NCBI GenBank assembly: GCA_949283695.1
Contig: CASDTX010000058.1
Span: forward strand, 1 to 39,194
Reading direction: 5' to 3'
Length of the DNA: 39,194 bases
Origin: an uncultured Eubacteriales bacterium
GTDB taxonomy: Bacteria; Bacillota; Clostridia; Lachnospirales; Lachnospiraceae
How positions within the stretch are numbered: position 1 is the first letter of the stretch; the number at the start of each line of letters is the position of its first letter. The position numbers and the translations under genes are program-made. The notes under the pieces are model-generated. The model made no database searches, was not told where the DNA came from, and saw only the letters and a program-made list of their open reading frames with translations. Below are positions 32,736-39,194 of this stretch, piece after piece.

Positions 32736-35270
32736 ATGAAAAGTATCAGACTGAGAGAAAACTTCTACTGGACTGGGATTATCGATGATCAACTGAGAGT
32801 TTTTGACATCATTATGTACACGGAATTCGGCACTACCTATAATTCTTACGTGATGAAAGCCGGGGACAAGACGGTCCTTTTCGAGACGGCCAAGGCAAAG
32901 TTTTTCGATGAATATGTGGAGAAGCTGAAGGAAGTCATGGATGTGCATGCCATTGATTATCTGGTAGTCAGCCATACGGAGCCGGATCATGCAGGCAGTG
33001 TGGAGCAGCTTCTGGAATTCAGCCCACAGACGAAAATCATTGCCACAGGCTGTGCGCTGGGATTTCTGAAGGAGATCGTAAACAGGGATTTCGTGGGGAT
33101 TCCGGTGCGGGACGACGAGAAGATGACCATTGGGAATCGGACACTTCATTTCCTCCTCGTGCCGAACCTTCACTGGCCGGATACGATGTATACATTTATT
33201 GAGGAGGAGCAGATCCTTGTGACCTGTGACTGTTTCGGCGCCCATTATTGTCTTCCGGGAGTTGTCTCATCTGAGATTCAGAATGAGGCGGATTATCAGA
33301 GCGCGCTGAAATATTATTATGACTGCATCATTGGACCGTTTAAGCCATATATGCTGAAGGCGCTGGACCGGGTGGAGGAGATGGATATCTCTATGGTGTG
33401 TACCGGGCACGGGCCGGTGCTTGTGGGCAGCCGGATCCGGGAAGTGATGCGGCAGTACCGGGAGTGGTCCACAGTTGTGAATCCGAATCCGCGGAAGACG
33501 GTGATCATTCCTTATGTCAGCGCTTACGGATATACGAAGTCTCTGGCAGAGAACATCGCCGAGGGCGTGCGCGGCAGCGGAGACATTGATGTGCGTCTGT
33601 ATGATATGACAGAGGCGGACGCAGCGAAAGTAAATGAAGAACTGCTCTTTGCCGACGGGATCCTGCTGGGAACGCCGACCATTGTAGGCGAGGCGCTGAA
33701 GCCGATCTGGGATCTGACGCTGGGGATGTTCCCCGCCACACACGGAGGAAAGTACGCAGGCGCGTTCGGCAGCTACGGCTGGAGCGGCGAAGGGGTGCCG
33801 AACATTACGCAGAGGCTGCGGCAGCTGAAGATGAAAGTTTCTGACGGATTCCGCGTCCGGTTCAAGCCATCAGAAGCGGATCTGGTCAGCGCCTATGAAT
33901 ATGGCTATCAGTTCGGATGTACGGTGCAGAATAAGGAACCGAAACAGCGGAAGAAGAAAGGGACAAGAAGTCTGGTGAAATGCCTGGTGTGCGGAGAGAT
34001 CTTTGATTCTTCTCTGGAGATCTGTCCGGTGTGCGGCGTGGGCAGAGAGAACTTCGTCCCGGTGGAAGCCGAAGAAACAGGATATGTCAACAATACACAG
34101 GAATATTATGTGATCCTTGGAAATGGAGCGGCTGGATTCCAGGCGGCGAAGGCGATCCGGGAACGGGATAAGACAGGAGCGGTGGTTCTGATTTCGAATG
34201 AGCCATATCCGGCGTACAACCGTCCCATGCTGACGAAATCCATCGTGGCAGGACTCAGTGCGGAACAGATCGCGATCGAAGGCCCGGACTGGTATGAAGA
34301 GAACAAGGTCTATCAGATGCTCGGGAAAGAGATTGCTGCTGTTGACAGGAAGGCCCGGGAAGTGATCCTGGAGAGTGGAGAGAAGGTGCACTTTACCCGG
34401 CTGATCTACGCGCTGGGCAGCGAGTGCTTTATCCCGCCCATCGAAGGAAGTGCTCTTCCGGAAGTGGTGGCTGTCCGCAGACTGAGCGATGTGGAACGGC
34501 TGGAACAGGTGATGAAGTCCGCAGAACAGGCAGTTGTGATCGGAGGCGGAGTGCTTGGACTGGAAGCGGCATGGGAACTGAAGAAAGCAGGGCTGAAGGT
34601 TCAGGTGCTGGAGGCGGCGCCTGTGCTGATGGGGCGTCAGCTTGATACGGGATCCGCGGAGATCTTAAAGGAGATTGCAGAAAAGAATGGCGTGAAGATC
34701 CGGACCGGAGTTTCGATTGCAGCCATAGAAGGGGATGAACATGTGACCGGGGTGCGCCTGGCAGATGGGGAAGTGATCCCGGCTCAGGTTGTCGTTGTCT
34801 CGGCGGGAGTGCGGGCCAATACAGCACTGGCAGAGAAACTGGGGCTTGATATCGGGCGCGCGGTGAAAGTCAGCAGCCGGATGGAAACAAGTGTACCGGG
34901 CATCTATGCATGCGGAGACTGTGCAGAATATGAAGGAATGAATTATGCGATCTGGCCGGAAGCTTCTGAACAGGGACGGATCGCAGGGGCCAACGCTGCG
35001 GGAGAGCAGCTGGAGTATGAGCCTGTGACGGCCGCGCTGACATTCCATGGGATGAATACAGCGCTGTTTGCGGCGGGAGACAACGGGAAGAACCCGGATC
35101 TTTTGTACAAGACTGTGGAATACCGGGATATGGGCAAAGGCCAGTACAGGAAATATTACTTCCTCAACAATCGGCTTTCCGGAGTGATCCTGATCGGGGA
35201 TCTGTCCGAAATGGCGAAGATGACAGAAGCGCTGCAGAAACACGCGTTATACAAAGACGTGATCGGATAA
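32736..35270 (+). CDS. Class F-type flavodiiron protein: diiron/flavodoxin core, short-spacer rubredoxin and NAD(P)H:rubredoxin oxidoreductase
   Basis: The 844-residue chain contains a metallo-beta-lactamase-like diiron domain (about 1-245) with ligands H80, E82, D84, H146, D165 and H225, and a flavodoxin FMN domain (about 254-395). A rubredoxin-like knuckle follows with C416-x2-C419 and C430-x2-C433 (only ten residues between pairs, the short-spacer type). Last is an FAD/NAD oxidoreductase (about 455-840) with GNGAAG (462-467) and GGGVLG (603-608). Electrons can thus pass NADH to FAD to Fe to FMN to the diiron site, reducing O2 to water and/or NO to N2O. A comparable class F protein is known from Clostridioides difficile. 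GGGAGG at 32719-32724 fixes the ATG at 32736. Adjacent nth suggests a shared oxidative-stress theme. Confidence 0.95.
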   Translation: MKSIRLRENFYWTGIIDDQLRVFDIIMYTEFGTTYNSYVMKAGDKTVLFETAKAKFFDEYVEKLKEVMDVHAIDYLVVSHTEPDHAGSVEQLLEFSPQTKIIATGCALGFLKEIVNRDFVGIPVRDDEKMTIGNRTLHFLLVPNLHWPDTMYTFIEEEQILVTCDCFGAHYCLPGVVSSEIQNEADYQSALKYYYDCIIGPFKPYMLKALDRVEEMDISMVCTGHGPVLVGSRIREVMRQYREWSTVVNPNPRKTVIIPYVSAYGYTKSLAENIAEGVRGSGDIDVRLYDMTEADAAKVNEELLFADGILLGTPTIVGEALKPIWDLTLGMFPATHGGKYAGAFGSYGWSGEGVPNITQRLRQLKMKVSDGFRVRFKPSEADLVSAYEYGYQFGCTVQNKEPKQRKKKGTRSLVKCLVCGEIFDSSLEICPVCGVGRENFVPVEAEETGYVNNTQEYYVILGNGAAGFQAAKAIRERDKTGAVVLISNEPYPAYNRPMLTKSIVAGLSAEQIAIEGPDWYEENKVYQMLGKEIAAVDRKAREVILESGEKVHFTRLIYALGSECFIPPIEGSALPEVVAVRRLSDVERLEQVMKSAEQAVVIGGGVLGLEAAWELKKAGLKVQVLEAAPVLMGRQLDTGSAEILKEIAEKNGVKIRTGVSIAAIEGDEHVTGVRLADGEVIPAQVVVVSAGVRANTALAEKLGLDIGRAVKVSSRMETSVPGIYACGDCAEYEGMNYAIWPEASEQGRIAGANAAGEQLEYEPVTAALTFHGMNTALFAAGDNGKNPDLLYKTVEYRDMGKGQYRKYYFLNNRLSGVILIGDLSEMAKMTEALQKHALYKDVIG

Positions 35271-35286
35271 CTGCAGTGATCAAAGG

Positions 35287-35532
35287 CTACCTGCGGGAGG
35301 CGCTGAGCTCCTGCAGGGCCTTCAGAAATTCCAGGTCGTCTTTCTGAAGTTTCAGGTTGGTGACGAAGTGCCTGCCCTCCGGGGAAGTGGCAGTGATCTC
35401 AATGACGGTCCCTTCCTCCAGGGCCTCCCGGCATACGGCGCCCAGGAAAGCCGGTAATTTCGGATGATTTTTCTGAAAGTTTTCAAGATGTTTTTTCAGC
35501 GCCTGCGCTTTGGCGATCTGAGACAGATTCAT
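35287..35532 (-). CDS. Small uncharacterised protein (81 residues)
   Basis: I do not recognise a named family. The protein starts with a helical, basic segment (LSQIAKAQALKKHLENFQKNHPK), followed by ALEEGTVIEITATSPEG, which looks like two beta strands, and ends in a helix (KDDLEFLKALQELS). It has no signal peptide or membrane segment, so it is cytosolic. Coding is supported by the minus-strand AAAGGAA Shine-Dalgarno before the ATG, by a clear minus-strand promoter (35649-35621) and by balanced codon use. The 5' leader carries a GCAGTG/CACTGC hairpin. It is convergent with the flavodiiron gene. Function unknown. Confidence 0.75.
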   Translation of the reverse strand: MNLSQIAKAQALKKHLENFQKNHPKLPAFLGAVCREALEEGTVIEITATSPEGRHFVTNLKLQKDDLEFLKALQELSASRR

Positions 35533-35620
35533 GCTGTGAGTTCCTTTCTATAGTTGAAATTGGTTTTATGAACGTATGCTTAACCGTGCAGTGAAGAAAC
35601 ATCCACTGCTTATATCGGGT

Positions 35621-35649
35621 ATCATATAGCCGCGGATGCAAAAAAGCAA
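35621..35649 (-). promoter_or_regulatory. Promoter of the small uncharacterised gene (minus strand)
   Basis: TTGCTT (35649-35644), a 17-bp spacer and TATGAT (35626-35621) on the minus strand, the same hexamers as the rpiB promoter. Confidence 0.6.
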
Positions 35650-35669
35650 GGGGAAATATAAAAAAGTTC

Positions 35670-35698
35670 TTGCAATTCCTTCTGACATGTGATATTAT
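35670..35698 (+). promoter_or_regulatory. Promoter of tRNA-Gly
   Basis: TTGCAA (35670-35675), a 17-bp spacer and an extended -10, TG-A-TATTAT (hexamer 35693-35698), lie 21 bases before the tRNA. Confidence 0.7.
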
Positions 35699-35719
35699 AC
35701 TATTCGTGTCAGAGATGAT

Positions 35720-35790
35720 GCGGGTGTAGTTCAATGGTAGAACACCAGCCTTCCAAGCTGGATACGTGGGTTCGATTCCCATCACCCGCT
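35720..35790 (+). tRNA. tRNA-Gly (anticodon TCC)
   Basis: The acceptor stem GCGGGTG/CACCCGC, D-arm with GTTCAATGGTAGAAC, anticodon stem CCAGC/GCTGG around CTTCCAA (anticodon TCC) and T-arm with GGTTCGATTCC form a complete cloverleaf with discriminator T. CCA is not encoded. A T-rich tract (35793-35810) follows and probably helps end transcription. Confidence 0.97.
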
Positions 35791-35815
35791 CTATTTTTTT
35801 ATCTTTTTTTACGCA

Positions 35816-35844
35816 TTGTGCCGAACTTTCTACTGTGATATACT
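35816..35844 (+). promoter_or_regulatory. Promoter of the yesL-like/xpt pair
   Basis: TTGTGC (35816-35821), a 17-bp spacer and an extended -10, TG-A-TATACT (hexamer 35839-35844). The leader is only about 25 nt, which leaves no room for a purine riboswitch. Confidence 0.65.
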
Positions 35845-35876
35845 TGTAGAAAAGATTCAGAAAGCAGGAGTTGGAT

Positions 35877-36524
35877 ATGAGATTTAATACTGATAATGTT
35901 GTGATGCGTGCTCTTTCGAAAATCTGTGATATGGTCTGTCTTAATATCATGTGGCTGGTCTGCTGTATCCCCATTGTTACAATCGGAGCTTCGACGACGG
36001 CTCTGTATACGGTTATGCTGAAGATGGTGAAGAATGAAGAAGGCTATATCTTCCGGGGATTCTTTCAAGCGTTTAAGTCCAATTTTAAGCAGAGCACAAT
36101 GATCTGGCTGATCCTGATCGCCCTCGGCGTGGTGTGGTTCATTGATTACCGCGTGTCGGGGATGATGCCCGGAATGGCGGGAACAGTGATGGGAATCGTT
36201 TTCCTCGCGGTAGGTTTTCTGCTTCTGGCAGTGACGATCTATGTATTTCCGCTGACTGCCAGATATGAGAATTCGATCAAAAATACGTTTCGGAATGCAT
36301 TGATCCTCACAGTCGGCAAGCTGCCGTATACGCTGCTGATGATCGTAATCCTTGTAGCAGCGATTTTCGCTTCTTTCTGGAATACGGTCACTCTGATGAT
36401 GGCAATTCCGCTCTGGTTTATTGTCGGCGGAGCGTTGATCGCATGGGTGAATTCGTATATACTGCGGAGAGTATTTTTGATATTTGGAGAAGAGAATCAA
36501 ACGAAAGAAGAGGGGCAGATATGA
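35877..36524 (+). CDS. YesL-family (DUF624) membrane protein
   Basis: The 215-residue integral membrane protein has about five hydrophobic segments. The family signature is at the N-terminus: [37 protein letters not shown] (split here by position, about 3-39) with [31 protein letters not shown] after it. YesL-like proteins occur widely in Firmicutes, often near sugar-uptake genes; the molecular role is unknown. GCAGGAG at 35864-35870 supports ATG 35877; a TTG six bases earlier is less likely. The stop overlaps the xpt start, so the two are co-translated. Confidence 0.87.
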   Translation: MRFNTDNVVMRALSKICDMVCLNIMWLVCCIPIVTIGASTTALYTVMLKMVKNEEGYIFRGFFQAFKSNFKQSTMIWLILIALGVVWFIDYRVSGMMPGMAGTVMGIVFLAVGFLLLAVTIYVFPLTARYENSIKNTFRNALILTVGKLPYTLLMIVILVAAIFASFWNTVTLMMAIPLWFIVGGALIAWVNSYILRRVFLIFGEENQTKEEGQI

Positions 36525-37177
36525 ATTTCTTGGAAGAACGGATTGTAAAAGACGGTGTAGTAAAAGAAGGAAATGTACTGAAGGTTGACAGCTTTCTGAA
36601 TCATCAGATGGATATTGGCCTTCTGGATCAGATGGGGGCAGAGTTCAAGCGCAGATTTGCGGATAAGCCGATTAACAAAATCCTGACCATCGAGGCGTCC
36701 GGAATCGGGATTGCCTGTGTTGCCGCGCAGCATTTTCATGTTCCCGTAGTGTTCGCGAAGAAATCTCAGAGCATCAATCTGGACGGAGAGATGTATGTTG
36801 CGGAGGTGGAGTCTTTCACCCACAAGTGCATCAACCATGTGATTGTGGCTCAGAAGTTCCTCGGACCGGAGGATCATGTGCTGATTATTGATGATTTCCT
36901 TGCAAACGGATGTGCGCTGCAGGGGCTGATCCAGATCGTGCAGTCAGCCGGAGCGGTAGTAGAGGGGATCGGCATTGCCATTGAGAAAGGATTTCAGTCC
37001 GGAGGAAGAATGATCCGGAATCTGGGATTCCAGCTGGAATCTCTGGCGATCGTGGACGGAATGAATGCAGAAACCGGAGAGATCCAGTTCAGAGAGCAGA
37101 AGAAGGGGCCGGCAAAGGCGGAGCCTAAAGAGGCGGCTGATGAAGAGAGCATCTGCAGAAGTTCTACGCTGGACTGA
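36521..37177 (+). CDS. xpt: Xanthine phosphoribosyltransferase
   Basis: The 218-residue protein has the PRPP-binding loop [11 protein letters not shown] (121-131), the N-terminal [12 protein letters not shown] (20-31) typical of Xpt, and IEASGIGIA (58-66) for purine recognition. It makes XMP from xanthine and PRPP for purine salvage. Typical members end near residue 190; here about 25 charged residues ([14 protein letters not shown]) form a disordered tail. AGGGGCAG precedes the ATG, which overlaps the YesL-like stop. An earlier frame start at 36443 lies inside the previous gene. A 16-bp terminator follows. No purine riboswitch precedes the operon. Confidence 0.95.
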   Translation: MNFLEERIVKDGVVKEGNVLKVDSFLNHQMDIGLLDQMGAEFKRRFADKPINKILTIEASGIGIACVAAQHFHVPVVFAKKSQSINLDGEMYVAEVESFTHKCINHVIVAQKFLGPEDHVLIIDDFLANGCALQGLIQIVQSAGAVVEGIGIAIEKGFQSGGRMIRNLGFQLESLAIVDGMNAETGEIQFREQKKGPAKAEPKEAADEESICRSSTLD

Positions 37178-37268
37178 AGATGGAATCCATCATAGACATA
37201 GAGAGAAAAGCGGGACGCGTGCGGCAGGTGCGGTATGGACTGGAAATATGGCCCGGGAGCCTTTCATT

Positions 37269-37316
37269 GAGAAGGGGCGGCGGAATGAAATCCGCTGCCC
37301 CTTCTCGCACTTTTTT
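37269..37316 (+). terminator. Terminator after xpt
   Basis: A 16-bp stem with one G-T pair (37269-37284 with 37291-37306), a 6-nt loop and TTTTTT at 37311-37316. Confidence 0.92.
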
Positions 37317-37327
37317 GTACCAGTCCT

Positions 37328-37369
37328 GTTAAGTTTCGGATGTTAAGTTCCGGCTGTTTAGTTCCAGAA
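37328..37369. repeat. Three 14-nt tandem repeats across the AGCS stop codon
   Basis: Units GTTAAGTTTCGGAT (37328), GTTAAGTTCCGGCT (37342) and GTTTAGTTCCAGAA (37356) are adjacent and diverged at three to four positions. On the minus strand the first unit encodes the last codons and TAA of the symporter, and the other two repeat that stop region downstream. Confidence 0.75.
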
Positions 37370-38761
37370 GTCTGTCTTGTCTTTCAGACCGATCGTTTTG
37401 GCTTTGAATAGAGGGTTCTTTCCCTCTTTCTTCTGTCTTGTATAATCATGCAGGCAGTGAAGAGCAGGCTTGCAGAGGATGATGATCACCGGGAGATTGA
37501 TCAGCGCCAGGCATCCCATGATCACGTCTGCAGTGCTCCAGGCCACACTGAATTCCATGAGTGAGCCGCCGAATACGATCAGCGAGGCAAGGATGCGGAA
37601 GGCAGTCAGAAGGCCTTTGCCGGGATCTTTTCCGCACAGGTAGCGCAGTCCCATCTCTGCATAGAAGAAGTTTCCGATCAGAGTGGTGAATGCAAAGAGA
37701 AACAGAGCCACTGTGATAAATGTGGTGCCGAAACCGCCCAGCGTTTCTGTGGCTGCGGCCTGTACCCAGGGCATTCCCTTCAGCTGTTCGCTGGGAGCCA
37801 CGCCGGAGCAGAGCAGCATGAAAGCAGTTGCAGAACAGATGAGCAGGGTGTCGATAAATACCGAGAGCATCTGCACAAGGCCCTGCTTCACCGGGTGGGA
37901 GACGGACGCACTGGCTGCGGCGTTCGGCGCAGAACCCACACCGGCCTCATTGGAGAACAGTCCTCTTTTAATACCGTGCATTACGCAGGATCCCGTGAAT
38001 CCGCCGAAAATCGCCTGAAGATCAAAGGCATTTGAAAAAATGTCGGCAAACATCTTCGGAACCAGATTCAGATGGGTTACGACAATGAACAGAGACAGTG
38101 CCAGGTAGAAAACGCCCATCAGCGGAACGAGGATTCCGGTTATTTTCGAGATCTGCTGGCTGCCGCCGAAAATGCAGATACAGAAGATCACAGCCAGAAT
38201 AAAGCCGATAATGGCCGGGGTGGTTCCTTCCTGAAAGAAGCTGTATGCACGGAAGGTATCCGTGATATTAAAGGAAGCAACCATGTTAAATCCGACCATG
38301 TAAGTCAGGATCAGGAATACGGCGAACAGGACACCCAGCCACCGCCGCTTCAGGGCCGCCTGGATATAGTAGGCGGGACCGCCGTAACAGGTTCCGTCAT
38401 CAGCGCGGTGCTTGTAGATCTGGGCCAGTGTACTCTCGATGAACGCGGAAGCACTGCCTAAGATGGCGGTGACCCACATCCAGAATACAGCGCCTGCACC
38501 GCCCAGGCAGATGGCGGTGGAGATCCCCGCGATATTGCCGGTGCCCACGCGGGAAGCAGTAGAAACCATCAGGGCCTGAAAAGAGGAAAGCCCCTTCTCG
38601 TCGTCTTTGGGTTCCATGACCACGCGGATCGATTCGAGGAACAGACGGAACTGTACGAAATGTGTACGGATTGTGAAATAGATTCCTGTGCCGAGCAGCA
38701 GGATGATTAGGATGTAGCTGTAGAGCAGATCGCTCAGTGAGTTGATGAGTTGTGCGAACAC
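37358..38761 (-). CDS. AGCS-family alanine/glycine:cation symporter
   Basis: The 467-residue membrane protein has about ten to eleven transmembrane segments and the AGCS signatures: STASRVGTGNIAGISTAI (about 67-84), ATRVGTGN-type Na+/substrate site, GGPAYYIQAAL and the GLFSNEAGVGSAPNAAASA loop (about 265-285). It imports alanine, glycine or D-alanine with Na+. The start is a GTG at 38761, preceded by GAGAGGA on the minus strand; no nearer ATG conserves the N-terminal FAQLINSLSDLLYSYILI start. It is a single gene behind a leader of about 140 nt with several hairpins. No glycine-riboswitch core is recognised there. Confidence 0.95.
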   Translation of the reverse strand: MFAQLINSLSDLLYSYILIILLLGTGIYFTIRTHFVQFRLFLESIRVVMEPKDDEKGLSSFQALMVSTASRVGTGNIAGISTAICLGGAGAVFWMWVTAILGSASAFIESTLAQIYKHRADDGTCYGGPAYYIQAALKRRWLGVLFAVFLILTYMVGFNMVASFNITDTFRAYSFFQEGTTPAIIGFILAVIFCICIFGGSQQISKITGILVPLMGVFYLALSLFIVVTHLNLVPKMFADIFSNAFDLQAIFGGFTGSCVMHGIKRGLFSNEAGVGSAPNAAASASVSHPVKQGLVQMLSVFIDTLLICSATAFMLLCSGVAPSEQLKGMPWVQAAATETLGGFGTTFITVALFLFAFTTLIGNFFYAEMGLRYLCGKDPGKGLLTAFRILASLIVFGGSLMEFSVAWSTADVIMGCLALINLPVIIILCKPALHCLHDYTRQKKEGKNPLFKAKTIGLKDKTDFWN

Positions 38762-38908
38762 GATGTTGTCCTCTCTTTCTTCTTAGATTGAAATGTGCCC
38801 TGCCGGGGAAGGGCAGGAATTCTGATAATGCACAGCCGGCAGTGTGAGAGTGATGTGCTGCATCGCAGAAGTCTGACAGAGATCGCCGCCGGTGCGCAGA
38901 CGATTATT

Positions 38909-38937
38909 ATTATATCCCAGGATCTCTCACTGTACAA
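38909..38937 (-). promoter_or_regulatory. Promoter of the AGCS symporter gene (minus strand)
   Basis: TTGTAC (38937-38932), a 17-bp spacer and a perfect TATAAT (38914-38909) on the minus strand. Transcription from here gives a leader of about 140 nt containing the hairpins CACA/TGTG and CCTGCC/GGCAGG. Confidence 0.65.
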
Positions 38938-38939
38938 GA

Positions 38940-39194
38940 GTACTTTTGCCTGGCAGCTTTATAATCGTATCAGTTCCAGTCATACAGATGTCTGCTCGCA
39001 AAAACATGCAAGTATGTTTTGTGCTTCCCGTACACTGTATGGCGAACTGACACGTTAGTGTATAATTATTATTGGCAAAGATAGGAATTATTCCTAAATA
39101 AAAAGGAAGTAGAGAAAATCCCCACTTCCCAATCATACAGTTTTTCTTTATGATGTTAGTTGCTAATCAAACACGTAAAGGAGACTGTATGATG
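38940..39194. other. Right-edge intergenic region with a possible gene start
   Basis: No complete gene is visible. A TATAAT (39061-39066) could drive plus-strand transcription. A 6-bp stem GGAAGT/ACTTCC (39105-39110 with 39124-39129), read on the minus strand, is followed by TTTTTATTT and could be a weak terminator for a minus-strand unit. The window ends with AAAGGAGA (39177-39184) and ATGATG (39189-39194), which looks like the start of a plus-strand gene cut by the window edge. A perfect 10-bp inverted repeat ATCATACAGT/ACTGTATGAT (39132-39141 with 39184-39193) spans that start. Confidence 0.35.

Noticed and set aside
35573-35585. Inverted 12-nt match (ACGTATGCTTAA) to the end of repeat copy D
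   Set aside because: Too short to exceed chance, and no other part of the element is present.
35720-35790. tRNA-Gly as an integration site of a mobile element
   Set aside because: No integrase gene or duplicated tRNA 3' end is seen nearby.
35791-35876. Purine riboswitch for xpt
   Set aside because: The predicted leader before the YesL-like/xpt operon is about 25 nt, too short for an aptamer.
38762-38902. Glycine riboswitch in the AGCS symporter leader
   Set aside because: The leader is long and hairpin-rich, but the conserved glycine aptamer core sequences were not found.

Overview
This window looks like chromosomal DNA of a low-to-mid GC anaerobic Firmicute, most probably a gut Lachnospiraceae. 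The support is a large clostridial-type AdhE with a Rex-like operator, split transketolase subunits, a single-chain rubredoxin-containing flavodiiron protein, an AGCS amino-acid:Na+ symporter, YtrA-type GntR/ABC pairs, sigma-A promoters (often extended -10) and strong purine-rich Shine-Dalgarno sites. The species cannot be named from the sequence. There is no phage, plasmid, CRISPR array or intact transposase.

Layout. (1) 239-6151: one catabolic operon with a FadR-type regulator, transketolase N and C halves, a D-2-hydroxyacid dehydrogenase, a ROK kinase and a GH1 6-phospho-beta-glucosidase, closed by a strong terminator. (2) 6460-10181: Rex-like sites, adhE and a small APH-fold kinase. (3) 10244-13177: a secreted coiled-coil/SleB-type wall hydrolase divergent from a HAD phosphatase-uppP pair. 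(4) 13423-15930: an amino-acid ABC importer whose lipoprotein appears circularly permuted. (5) 16219-17997: a single-chain SfsA-MutY fusion. (6) 18282-21873: TetR, DagK-like lipid kinase, PAP2 phosphatase and TrpRS. (7) 22001-24784: a GNAT, tRNA-Arg and a GntR/ABC exporter operon. (8) 24749-28800: RluA-type pseudouridine synthase, Tex and a sugar O-acetyltransferase. (9) 29282-35532: a zinc-finger-less DnaJ, then rpiB-CmpB-like-nth followed by an 844-residue flavodiiron/rubredoxin/NADH-oxidoreductase fusion, then a small conserved-looking protein. (10) 35720-39194: tRNA-Gly, a YesL-like protein with xpt, and an AGCS symporter.

The most unusual signal is not a gene. A family of non-coding, palindromic interspersed repeats (full length about 162-165 bp) occurs five times in 16 kb (13184, 18028, 19884, 25775, 28935), all in the same orientation. 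Each copy lies about 7-40 bp upstream of a predicted promoter -35. The two full copies have terminal inverted repeats and 8-bp flanking duplications (one exact, one 6/8), and their internal stems show compensatory changes, so this looks like a MITE-type element with a conserved fold.

Other leading observations are the circularly permuted solute-binding lipoprotein, the SfsA-MutY fusion (which points to a DNA-repair role for SfsA), the fused electron-transfer chain of the flavodiiron protein, and the transketolase/ROK/GH1 operon. That operon lacks a transporter and could be an undescribed beta-glycoside route.
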